A stretch of 23,275 bases of DNA from NCBI GenBank assembly GCA_900552315.1, contig URZM01000011.1:1-23275 (forward strand), written 5' to 3'. Under the pieces are notes generated by a model. The model saw only the letters and a program-made list of their open reading frames with translations. It was not told the origin of the DNA and ran no database searches. Source of the DNA: an uncultured Bacteroidales bacterium. Lineage in GTDB: Bacteria; Bacteroidota; Bacteroidia; Bacteroidales; Muribaculaceae. Position numbers and translations under genes: made by a program. Of this stretch, positions 16,114 through 23,275 are shown in pieces. Each line of letters opens with the position of its first letter. The first letter of the stretch is position 1.

Positions 16114-16959
16114 ATGAAATACATCGGAGCACATGTCAGCGCCGAGGGGGGTGTGGAGAAAACCCCGCTGCGCGCTAAGGAGATAGGAGCCAATGCGTTC
16201 GCTCTGTTCACGCGCAACGCCTCCCGGTGGCGCAGCGCCGCCCTCAAGCCGCGCCAGGTGGAGGCTTTCAGAGCCAGCTGCGAGGAACTTGGCTATATGC
16301 CTGGCCAGATTTTGCCTCATGACAGTTTCCTGATTAATCTTGGCAGTCCCGATGCCGAGAAATTGCAGATGAGCCGCGACGCGTTTCTCGACGAGTTCCG
16401 CCGTTGCGAGCAGCTTGGACTATCCATGCTCAATTTCCATCCAGGAAGCCATCTGGGTCAGATGGACCCGGACAAGTGCCTGGACCTCATAGCCGAATCT
16501 ATCAACTATACTCTCGACGTTACCGAGGGCGTCACGGCCGTCATAGAGAACACCGCAGGGCAAGGCTCAAACCTCGGGTACAGGTTCGACCAGATAGCCC
16601 GCATCATAGACGGGGTGGAGGACAAGGCCCGTGTGGGAGTGTGCGTGGACACATGTCACACCTATTCTGCCGGATATGACCTGGCGACCCCTGAGGGATA
16701 TGCCGCCACCTGGCGTGAGTTCGACGAGGTCATAGGCGCCGGCTATCTGAAGGCCCTGCATCTCAACGACGACAAGCGTGAGCTTGCCTCGCGGGTGGAC
16801 CGCCATGCCTGCATCGGCCAGGGCACGATGGGAAAGGATTTTTTCACGCGACTGGTGAATGACCCCCGTTTTGACGACATGCCCCTCATACTCGAAACCC
16901 CGGAGCCCCTGCTTTGGCCCGACGAGATTGCGTGGCTCTACTCGCAGATAAAGGACTGA
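16114..16959 (+). CDS. nfo: Endonuclease IV (AP endonuclease)
   Basis: A 281-residue trinuclear-zinc AP endonuclease that cleaves DNA 5' to abasic sites in base excision repair. All nine metal ligands known from the E. coli enzyme fall at the same residue numbers: His69, His109, Glu145, Asp179, His182, His216, Asp229, His231 and Glu261. The surrounding family blocks are present too (GAHVSAEGG near the start, NFHPGSH, VIENTAGQG, VDTCHTYSAGYD, HLNDDK, DRHACIGQGTMG, LILETP). Length is normal, so the enzyme should be active. It is divergent from the radA-containing run, so two DNA repair genes flank this promoter region. Confidence 0.97.
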   Translation: MKYIGAHVSAEGGVEKTPLRAKEIGANAFALFTRNASRWRSAALKPRQVEAFRASCEELGYMPGQILPHDSFLINLGSPDAEKLQMSRDAFLDEFRRCEQLGLSMLNFHPGSHLGQMDPDKCLDLIAESINYTLDVTEGVTAVIENTAGQGSNLGYRFDQIARIIDGVEDKARVGVCVDTCHTYSAGYDLATPEGYAATWREFDEVIGAGYLKALHLNDDKRELASRVDRHACIGQGTMGKDFFTRLVNDPRFDDMPLILETPEPLLWPDEIAWLYSQIKD

Positions 16960-17035
16960 GCCGGCGGCGGATGATGCTTCGGGCCCGGTCACTCGTTTGA
17001 AATGATTATTGTTAACTAAATAAAATTCTTAATGC

Positions 17036-18859
17036 ATGAAAACTAAACCGGATTTAGGATTCTGGAAGCTGTGGAATCTGAGCTTCGGCTTTTTCGGCGT
17101 GCAAATCGCATACGCCTTGCAGAGCGCCAACGTGTCGCGCATCTTCTCGACCATAGGCGCCGACCCGCATGACCTCAGCTATTTCTGGATTCTGCCACCC
17201 CTTATGGGCATGATTGTGCAGCCCATTGTCGGAACGATGAGCGACAAGACTTGGAATCGTTTCGGTCGTCGCCTGCCTTATCTTATTGTAGGCGCCATTG
17301 TCGCAGTGATAGTGATGTGCCTGCTCCCCAACGCCGGCTCCTTCGGCCTCGGCCTTTCGAGCGCCATCCTCTTCGGCCTGGTGTCCCTCATGCTGCTCGA
17401 CACCTCCATAAACATGGCCATGCAGCCCTTCAAGATGCTTGTGGGTGATATGGTCAACGAGAAACAGAAGGGTCTGGCTTACTCAATCCAGAGTTTCCTG
17501 TGCAACGCCGGCTCGGTGGTGGGTTTCGTATTCCCCTTCGTGCTGACCTGGATAGGAATCCAGAGCACCGCCCCTGACGGAGTGGTGCCTGACACCGTGA
17601 TATGGTCCTTCTACATCGGAGCGGCCATCCTGCTCCTGTGCGTGATTTATTCCCTGGCCAAAATCAAGGAATGGCCTCCCCATGTTTATGCCGAGTATAA
17701 CGGTGGCCAGGACCTCAAGGAGGAAAAGAAGGAGAAGACAAACATCGTAAAGCTGCTCAGGCATGCTCCCTCCACTTTCTGGACCGTGGGCTTGGTGCAG
17801 TTCTTCTGCTGGTTCGCTTTCCTGTTCATGTGGACCTACACCACCAATACCGTGGCTACCAACGCCTTTGACACTCCGGTCATAGACAAGATCAACGGCA
17901 TCACCGACGGCTCCAACACCGTGGCCGGCAAGTTCATACTCATAGATGACACCACCACCATAGTGAAGGACGGCAAGGCGCTCGTGAGCGGCGTGCGTGC
18001 CGAAGATCAGTTCATCGACGCGAAACTCGTGATAAGGGGCGAGAAAGACACCATAGTCAAGGACCGCTCCATCTTCTACGGCGAGACAGGCCCCGTGGCT
18101 GATTTCAAGGCTCCAGTGGCCAAGGCCGGCGAGACCCTGACCATCGACGGGCAGAAGGTGGCGCTCACCTCCGATGCCATACTCGCTGACTATCTCAGCA
18201 ACCTCAAGGGACAGGTGAAGTTCACCAAGGGAGCCAACGTCACCACTGACCATGCCACCGGCAAGCTCTCCGTCATGGAGGCCGAGAACGTGACTCTGGA
18301 CGCCTCCAAGGCTGAATATGACCGCACCCCGGCGCTCGACACCGCCTCCAGCCAGTACAACCGCGCAGGCGACTGGGTAGGTATCCTCTTCGCCGTGCAG
18401 GCTCTCGGCTCCGTACTGTGGGCCGTCGTGCTGCCCCGTTTCCGCAGCCGCAAGCTCTCCTATGCGCTCAGCCTCCTGCTCGGCGGCATAGGCTTCATAC
18501 TGTCGGCGTATATCACCAACCAGTACATGCTCTTCGTGCCCTTCCTGCTCATAGGTTGCGGCTGGGCAGCCATGCTGGCATGGCCCTTCACCATACTTAC
18601 CAACTCGCTCAAGGGTGGCAACATCGGCGCATACCTGGGCCTGTTCAACTGCTCCATCTGCCTGCCGCAGATTGTGGCCGCGCTGCTCGGCGGAGTCATA
18701 CTCAGCCTGTTCAGTACGCCCGGCGAGCTCGCCCCCGTGTACATCATGATGGTGATAGCCGGAGTCTCCCTCTGCATAGGCGCCCTCTGCGTAGGCATCA
18801 TCAAGGAAGGCAAAGGAGGCTCCAAGCCCGAAGAGACCATCCCCGAATCCGAAATCTGA
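17036..18859 (+). CDS. SLC45/GPH-type MFS sugar transporter with large periplasmic insert
   Basis: A 607-residue major facilitator protein resembling the SLC45 sucrose/maltose transporter group. Landmarks are LGFWKLWNLSFGFFGVQIAYALQ in helix 1, QPIVGTMSDKTWNRFGRRLPY in the helix 2-3 loop, a Trp/Phe-rich helix 7 (about 249-270) and ASSQYNRAGDWVGILFAV leading into helix 8. The odd part is residues about 281-433, a hydrophilic Lys/Asp/Thr-rich stretch between helices 7 and 8 where the family normally has a short loop. By topology this loop faces the periplasm. The insert contains two TIVKD strings (309-313 and 339-343) and looks beta-rich. The substrate is probably a disaccharide, but no glycoside hydrolase or regulator is adjacent. 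The chosen ATG at 17036 gives the family's normal N-terminus. A strong hairpin follows the stop. Confidence 0.85.
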   Translation: MKTKPDLGFWKLWNLSFGFFGVQIAYALQSANVSRIFSTIGADPHDLSYFWILPPLMGMIVQPIVGTMSDKTWNRFGRRLPYLIVGAIVAVIVMCLLPNAGSFGLGLSSAILFGLVSLMLLDTSINMAMQPFKMLVGDMVNEKQKGLAYSIQSFLCNAGSVVGFVFPFVLTWIGIQSTAPDGVVPDTVIWSFYIGAAILLLCVIYSLAKIKEWPPHVYAEYNGGQDLKEEKKEKTNIVKLLRHAPSTFWTVGLVQFFCWFAFLFMWTYTTNTVATNAFDTPVIDKINGITDGSNTVAGKFILIDDTTTIVKDGKALVSGVRAEDQFIDAKLVIRGEKDTIVKDRSIFYGETGPVADFKAPVAKAGETLTIDGQKVALTSDAILADYLSNLKGQVKFTKGANVTTDHATGKLSVMEAENVTLDASKAEYDRTPALDTASSQYNRAGDWVGILFAVQALGSVLWAVVLPRFRSRKLSYALSLLLGGIGFILSAYITNQYMLFVPFLLIGCGWAAMLAWPFTILTNSLKGGNIGAYLGLFNCSICLPQIVAALLGGVILSLFSTPGELAPVYIMMVIAGVSLCIGALCVGIIKEGKGGSKPEETIPESEI

Positions 18860-18880
18860 TAGACACCACTTTCCATTTAC

Positions 18881-18921
18881 AAGCGGCTGTGCCAAAATCA
18901 ACGATTTTGGCACAGCCGCTT
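18881..18921 (+). terminator. Perfect 19-bp hairpin after the MFS gene
   Basis: Positions 18881-18899 and 18903-18921 are exact reverse complements (19 bp) around a 3-base loop, 21 bases after the MFS stop codon. No T-run follows on the plus strand, so it is an atypical intrinsic terminator, or a dispersed palindrome acting as one. Its core GGCTGTGCC recurs at the window end (23264-23272). Confidence 0.6.
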
Positions 18922-18952
18922 CGGTTTGTCAGAATGTTAGATATGCAAGTTC

Positions 18953-18990
18953 GGACTATGGAATGTGCTTTTAAATACATCCCATAGTCC
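18953..18990. terminator. Second hairpin between convergent genes
   Basis: The arms at 18953-18966 and 18977-18990 pair over 14 positions with one mismatch (GGACTATGG...CCATAGTCC) around a 10-base A+T-rich loop. It lies between the MFS gene and the convergent LRR gene and could end either transcript. Apart from the two hairpins, I see nothing in 18860-19084. Confidence 0.45.
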
Positions 18991-19084
18991 TACTGCCGAC
19001 GGCAATCGAGCATATCGGCCATGATGACGCACTGCATTTCCCGCGTTCATGTTCGGTTTCGCAAATTCCGCAGAAACTTGTAAT

Positions 19085-20110
19085 TCAGATTATTACTTTG
19101 AATACCGTATCACCTGCCTTTATGATGTATAGGCCGCCGGGCAGGTCGGCTATCGTCACCGCGCTGCGGAACGAGCCTTGTGCTGCCAAGGCTCCGGATG
19201 GGCTCAATACCTGGTAATTATAAGGATTGGCAGAGTCTTCACCGGCGGAGATGATTATGGAGCCGTTGCAGGCGTTTGCCGTAAGCATCGCACGTGTGTG
19301 CATACAGTCTGTTATAGAGGATGGATTCTCTGATTCTATGAGTTTGAACTTGCTCCAGGACGTATCCATCATATAGGCCTCTTTGGAGCCGTAGGGGATG
19401 GTGACGGTTATGTCCTCCGGAAAATCAAATGGCTCGAGACCCAGATAAGGAGGGAGATTGCCCAGACACGTCACCTTTTCGATTGGATTGTTGGCGAAGG
19501 CTCCTTCGCCTATTTCCTCTACACTCCCGGGAATCGTCACCTCCTGTATCATATTCTGGAAAAAACAATAATCTTCTATCTTGCGCAAGTTTGCTGGGAG
19601 AGTCACTCGCTCAATGCCATAGGCGCAGAAGAAACAGGACTCCGGCAATGTCTCGATTCCCTCCGGAATCACGAGATTCTCGAAATGCAGACCTTCCGTC
19701 ATGTTGAAGGTGGCGCGCCCCAATTCAGTGAGGGTGGAGGGTATTCTCACAAATTTTATGCGGCAATATTCGAAAGCCTGATCCCCGATATGAGTCAGCC
19801 CTTCCGGAAGTACGATTGACCGCAGGGTACGGGCTCCCTTGAAACAGCCTTTCGGAATTTCGTCGTTTTCTATGACGGTGTTACCCAGGTCCACGGTATG
19901 CAATGTCCCGTTTGTTACGTAGTCACGTATTGTGGCGAGGTCATCAGCGTTGATGCTTCCTGATACTGCCAATGAGTCTGCCGTGAGTATTTCTTCACCC
20001 AGTTCGGATGCAAGCCCTCCCGGCGAACTGACTTTCACCGTGACGGTCTTCCCCATACTTCCGACCCACACGGACGCAAAGATACCAAGTATTGCGATTA
20101 TCCTTCTCAT
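19085..20110 (-). CDS. Secreted BspA-type leucine-rich repeat protein
   Basis: A 341-residue exported protein: signal peptide at 1 to about 20 (MRRIIAILGIFASVWVGSMG), a short lead domain, then BspA/LRR_5-type repeats at about 70-250. These have recurring IVLPEGLTHIGDQAFEYC-like units (also IPSTLTELG, IPEGIETLPESCF, LPANLRKIEDYCF, IPGSVEEIGEGAF). The last 70 residues, ending LPGGLYIIKAGDTVFKVII, look like a T9SS type A sorting domain, which would carry it to the cell surface. BspA-type repeats commonly mediate binding to host proteins or other cells. The start codon lies 11 bases after the stop of the C13-like peptidase gene, so the two form an operon and reach the surface by the same route. 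The binding partner cannot be predicted. Confidence 0.85.
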   Translation of the reverse strand: MRRIIAILGIFASVWVGSMGKTVTVKVSSPGGLASELGEEILTADSLAVSGSINADDLATIRDYVTNGTLHTVDLGNTVIENDEIPKGCFKGARTLRSIVLPEGLTHIGDQAFEYCRIKFVRIPSTLTELGRATFNMTEGLHFENLVIPEGIETLPESCFFCAYGIERVTLPANLRKIEDYCFFQNMIQEVTIPGSVEEIGEGAFANNPIEKVTCLGNLPPYLGLEPFDFPEDITVTIPYGSKEAYMMDTSWSKFKLIESENPSSITDCMHTRAMLTANACNGSIIISAGEDSANPYNYQVLSPSGALAAQGSFRSAVTIADLPGGLYIIKAGDTVFKVII

Positions 20111-20121
20111 AATCTGTTTTT

Positions 20122-22845
20122 TTAATGCGTTATAATATAATTGATTGAATCATATACTTTCCCATCAACAATAGATGAAATATTGTATACTCCATCTGGC
20201 AATGTATTTGTGCTGATGGAGATTCCAGTTCCATTTTGCGAAACAGGCGTTGTTATGTTTGATGTTGGTGATGTAATACCACTCACAACTATGGCTGCAT
20301 TTCTTGCGCCTATTGCATTAGATAAACTGATGTCGATATTGTTCTCGGACGCATTAGTTGTAATTGTCTCAATAGTAAACGAAGGTATTAGTTCAACATT
20401 CTCAGTTTGCATGTCTCCGTTTTCAGTCAATACGTTTACTTTGAAACTATGACTATCTTTATTGGGTATCACCACTATTTGTTCCTCTTCGCTGATAACA
20501 TTTGTATCTGAATCAAGCCAATTAACAGCTTTGCTTTGATTTGATTGTACACCTATAATATATGATCCATCGCCATTGTCTTCAATGTATACAGGAGGTC
20601 TTACAGTTGTACTTTTGGGGGCTTCCAACAAGAAGGTATGACCTCCAATTATTTCTCCTGTCTCATCTTTTTGGATTAGATTCAAATTATAGTCTCTTTC
20701 TTCGGTGGGAGTTTTAGTAAAAACGGCATGTAAAGCCACTCTCTCCAAGCAATTGGACCGTAATAGTATTTCGGGAAGTATATTTTTGTCTTTAGTTAGT
20801 TCTAATGCATACTCTCTATATTCTGCTTTTTTAATGTCGGAACCGTGAATATTGTTATATATTATTTCATTATAAAAATCTTCTCTGAAATCAAGATATA
20901 GCTTAGCATCAGTGAAAATATCTTTATCTTTATCAGATACAGGAATGAACTCAAACGTGTATCGCCTTGCCCAGTCATATGGATTCCGGAAATAAATTTC
21001 ACACGATTTACGTACATTCTCTCTTTCCATTGTTGACGTACATTTTTCAGAAAAATTGTTATCCAGGATTACATCGGCATAGGAGTTTTCAAGCATACGC
21101 TCTAAATCATATTCTTTATTTCCTATGCTGATGAGATAATTTATGGAGTGTGTTTTAGCTGGAAATGCATGATAGTAATGCTCCGAACATTTGGGTGTAA
21201 TCCAAGGTATTTTAATCAAGGCAGAGTCGCCAGAGGCTATGACAGAAGCAATACGCGTGGAACCTATCTTCCCTCCGGTTGCTCCATAGTGGTCTGAGTT
21301 AATGCCATGCCAATTGTCGGGTGTGTAACAGGTAGCTGCTTTGGCCCAATACGAGTGCAAATATAAGTCAGATGTATCATATGTTTTTTTACCTCTGTTA
21401 TGTACCCATACATAGATGGTGTTTTCCGATGGACCGTGATGATAATCGAAACTCTGATGAATAGTTTCATCATCATCATATACCCGATTCCATATAGAAG
21501 GGCTATTCCATGAGAAGGGAGCATATTCATTGTACTGTTTTCCCGTGTCATGTGTATAATCTTTTATGTACAGATCAACAGCGGTGGGCAACTCATTAAA
21601 AGACAAATCTTCTCCAGTGGATATAGGAGTTGATATGTATTGAGGCGTCTCCATTTCCTCATCGTTATTTTTGGCATAGATGAATGCTTCATCCATAGTG
21701 ATGTAGCCGTCTCCATTTATGTCAGCATCTACATGGTTGCCTTCTGGGTCAGACCTGTTTACTGCGCATGTCCAGTGATATAGGAATTCATCGTAGTTAT
21801 CATATAATTTACTTGAAGAATTTGATGACTCCTTTTCATCACATGCGGAGCAAACGACGGCATTCATAGATGAAAGGGCGTTTACAAATCCTCCAGAATA
21901 GCATTGTCCAAAGACAGCATTAATGTTTACTCCTTTATCTGCTATAGGCTTTAACCATTCAGCCAGCTCATAATCAAAAAGATGGCTAAGTTTCCAAAGC
22001 CGCAGATATGTTGCATGGTGACTACGATTGTATGCGCCATGGTCTGTAGCGAAAAAGAACAGATGGTCATCTTCTGTGATTTTGTTGTTGATTTCACTTA
22101 TGACGGTATAAATGTTTTCTCTTGTAGCGGCATATTGTATGTCAGGGTAGGTGTCGAAATCAAGGTCTAAAGGAGATGATACATATGATGGCTCTTCCAA
22201 ACTTCCAACATTCATATCCAATCCTTCATCGGTACCATCAGACATTATAACATATATGTTTTCTTTGGGAATGCCATACGTTTTAGTTAAGGTCTGATAG
22301 ATGAAAGAACAATCGTTCCAAAATCGTATTTGATTCCCTTTTGGAGACATTCCGCCATTTAGGATTATTGCATATGTCTTATCTGCAATTGGGCTTAAAT
22401 ATTTCCCGCCTTTTTTTATAGCTTGTTTGGACTTGGGAAATTGCCCAATAAAATGAGTCTTCGTAGAATCCGATTTGCTTTTTTTATTAATGTACAAAGC
22501 TGTTAATTCGCAATCGGGCAATTCATTGATTTCCGTCTTGCTTATCAACGGCGTTGTCATATCTCCAACAGCGATGTGTTGGCCTTTAGAGATGACGAAA
22601 TGGAAAGCCGGATGGGACCAGTTGCTTGATGGTTGGGCATCTACAAATATATTCCATGCGTCATAATTGCCAGCCATCAGGTAGATGTTGAAATTTTCGA
22701 ACTCGGGATGATTCTGTATCATCTGCTCTTTTACAAGGTTCGTGGCATCTTCTAAAGAGATGTTGGTCTTTGAAAGATTGTTATCCGCGTATACCGTGGG
22801 ATAACTGCTGATTAAAAGCAGCAGGGTTAGCAATAGACTCTTCAT
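20122..22845 (-). CDS. Secreted C13/caspase-like cysteine peptidase with EF-hand loop and T9SS-like C-terminus
   Basis: A 907-residue exported protein. Residues 1-20 form a signal peptide. Residues about 28-115 resemble a propeptide-like domain. The clan CD catalytic region runs about 155-335: first strand YAIILNGG, RFWNDCSFIYQTLTKTYGIPKENIYVIMSDG, then HLFFFATDHG with catalytic His269-Gly270, and NINAVFGQCYSGGF with catalytic Cys315. This matches the legumain-like C13 group seen in Bacteroidetes. At 375-386 there is a textbook EF-hand calcium loop (Asp375, Asn377, Asp379, Gly380, Ile382, Glu386) just after the peptidase core. The middle, about 430-750, is beta-rich with no family I recognise. 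The end, about 835-907, closing with LPDGVYNISSIVDGKVYDSINYII, resembles a T9SS sorting domain. The gene is visibly A+T-rich compared with the core genes. It leads an operon with the LRR gene. Calcium control of activity is inference. Confidence 0.85.
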   Translation of the reverse strand: MKSLLLTLLLLISSYPTVYADNNLSKTNISLEDATNLVKEQMIQNHPEFENFNIYLMAGNYDAWNIFVDAQPSSNWSHPAFHFVISKGQHIAVGDMTTPLISKTEINELPDCELTALYINKKSKSDSTKTHFIGQFPKSKQAIKKGGKYLSPIADKTYAIILNGGMSPKGNQIRFWNDCSFIYQTLTKTYGIPKENIYVIMSDGTDEGLDMNVGSLEEPSYVSSPLDLDFDTYPDIQYAATRENIYTVISEINNKITEDDHLFFFATDHGAYNRSHHATYLRLWKLSHLFDYELAEWLKPIADKGVNINAVFGQCYSGGFVNALSSMNAVVCSACDEKESSNSSSKLYDNYDEFLYHWTCAVNRSDPEGNHVDADINGDGYITMDEAFIYAKNNDEEMETPQYISTPISTGEDLSFNELPTAVDLYIKDYTHDTGKQYNEYAPFSWNSPSIWNRVYDDDETIHQSFDYHHGPSENTIYVWVHNRGKKTYDTSDLYLHSYWAKAATCYTPDNWHGINSDHYGATGGKIGSTRIASVIASGDSALIKIPWITPKCSEHYYHAFPAKTHSINYLISIGNKEYDLERMLENSYADVILDNNFSEKCTSTMERENVRKSCEIYFRNPYDWARRYTFEFIPVSDKDKDIFTDAKLYLDFREDFYNEIIYNNIHGSDIKKAEYREYALELTKDKNILPEILLRSNCLERVALHAVFTKTPTEERDYNLNLIQKDETGEIIGGHTFLLEAPKSTTVRPPVYIEDNGDGSYIIGVQSNQSKAVNWLDSDTNVISEEEQIVVIPNKDSHSFKVNVLTENGDMQTENVELIPSFTIETITTNASENNIDISLSNAIGARNAAIVVSGITSPTSNITTPVSQNGTGISISTNTLPDGVYNISSIVDGKVYDSINYIITH

Positions 22846-22890
22846 TTAATCTTTTTTGAGGTTGGAAGAATAGGTTATTTATCTCGGCTG

Positions 22891-22921
22891 CAAATATAAT
22901 ATTTTATTCTTGTAATAACAA
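22891..22921 (-). promoter_or_regulatory. Promoter of the peptidase-LRR operon
   Basis: The minus strand has TTG (22919-22921), a 20-base spacer and TATATTTG (22891-22898), an exact Bacteroidetes consensus. Transcription would start near 22884, leaving a leader of about 39 bases before the peptidase ATG at 22845. Confidence 0.75.
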
Positions 22922-22929
22922 TTTTTTGA

Positions 22930-23275
22930 CAAAAAAACTGTAAAAATATGTTGTAAAACATGGTAACGTGGTATGGCTCTGCGTTGCGTGGATAAGGTGA
23001 TATGCCTGCCTCGTCGTTATCGACATTCTGGCTTGGTAATGTGCCAGAGCACACTCTCTTTGTCCTCGATGCCGATGTCTTGTGTCTCAGCTACTTGGCC
23101 AAATCTAAGAGCATGTTTACTTTTAAACCGCGTTAACGATTGTGGGTGCGGATACCGCCGCTTCTAATCAAGGTCGAGGTCTTTTCTGGCCGCTTCCGCC
23201 AAGTCTCATCAGCTCAAAAAAACTCTCTATCTTAATTGATTTAAAAGCAAACATACTTTAAGAGGCTGTGCCGAA
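22930..23275. other. Noncoding right edge with diverged inverted repeat
   Basis: No convincing gene is seen; the 64-codon plus-strand frame at 22973-23167 has no domain, signal or initiation context. An imperfect inverted repeat is present: 23105-23129 and 23238-23262 are reverse complements at 20 of 25 positions, 108 bases apart. Directly after the right arm comes GAGGCTGTGCCGAA up to the window end, which shares GGCTGTGCC with the hairpin at 18881-18921. This could be a small nonautonomous element, the remnant of an insertion sequence, or the start of another terminator-like palindrome. Confidence 0.4.
23105..23262. repeat. Imperfect 25-base inverted repeat pair
   Basis: The arms at 23105-23129 and 23238-23262 share the core TTTAAAAG-y-AAACAT-r-CT when read in the same direction and match at 20 of 25 positions. 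The 108 bases between them are not obviously coding. The match is too long to be chance in a 300-base stretch, but its nature (element ends or paired regulatory sites) is unknown. Confidence 0.4.

Noticed and set aside
17483..18913. 476-codon minus-strand open frame antisense to the MFS gene
   Set aside because: It is a shadow of the transporter. It is Gly/Glu/His-rich with no hydrophobic core or motif, and its start lies inside the downstream hairpin.
22973..23167. 64-codon plus-strand frame as a transposase remnant
   Set aside because: No transposase motif can be read in any frame; only the inverted repeats hint at a mobile element.

Overview
This window looks like a Bacteroidales chromosome fragment, plausibly Muribaculaceae or a close relative. 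The reasons are a Bacteroidetes-type ribosomal protein S6 N-terminus at the left edge, several promoters of the Bacteroidetes form TTG-N19-21-TAnnTTTG, secreted proteins with C-terminal domains like type IX secretion (T9SS) sorting signals, BspA-type leucine-rich repeats, and a C13-like secreted peptidase. The family-level placement is inference. No tRNA, rRNA, CRISPR array or intact transposase was seen.

Left flank (1-4115): the start of rpsF on the minus strand with its promoter; a structured spacer; an A+T-rich gene for a large lipoprotein that joins a caspase-like (clan CD) domain, an FN3-like domain and a GLUG-type beta-helix; then about 800 bases without a long gene that hold a promoter and a possible 24-residue membrane peptide.

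Core (4116-18859), G+C-rich: an alginate-type O-acetylation pair (an AlgI-like MBOAT gene with a frameshift near its 3' end, and an SGNH/DltD-like partner) on the plus strand. It faces a minus-strand pair, cutC followed by a GT-C-like membrane protein. Next comes a small secreted protein built of three zinc-ribbon-like repeats. A two-gene minus unit follows (aminotransferase, then LolC/E-like permease), then a tight four-gene minus unit (SpoU methyltransferase, radA, acyl-ACP thioesterase, second SpoU methyltransferase). Divergent from that unit are nfo (endonuclease IV) and an SLC45-type MFS sugar transporter carrying an approximately 150-residue periplasmic insert. The transporter gene ends in a perfect 19-bp hairpin.

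Right flank (18860-23275), A+T-rich in its larger gene: a minus-strand two-gene operon from a good promoter. It encodes a secreted C13/caspase-like peptidase with a canonical EF-hand loop just after the catalytic region, then a BspA-type leucine-rich-repeat protein. Both end in a T9SS-like C-terminal domain. The last 300 bases hold a diverged inverted repeat and the start of a second GGCTGTGCC element, and may be mobile-element debris.

The most novel-looking items are the calcium-loop peptidase/LRR operon with a second clan-CD-like lipoprotein at the other end of the window, the zinc-ribbon-repeat protein, the MFS insert, and the frameshift that removes the conserved FIYFQF end of the AlgI homolog.
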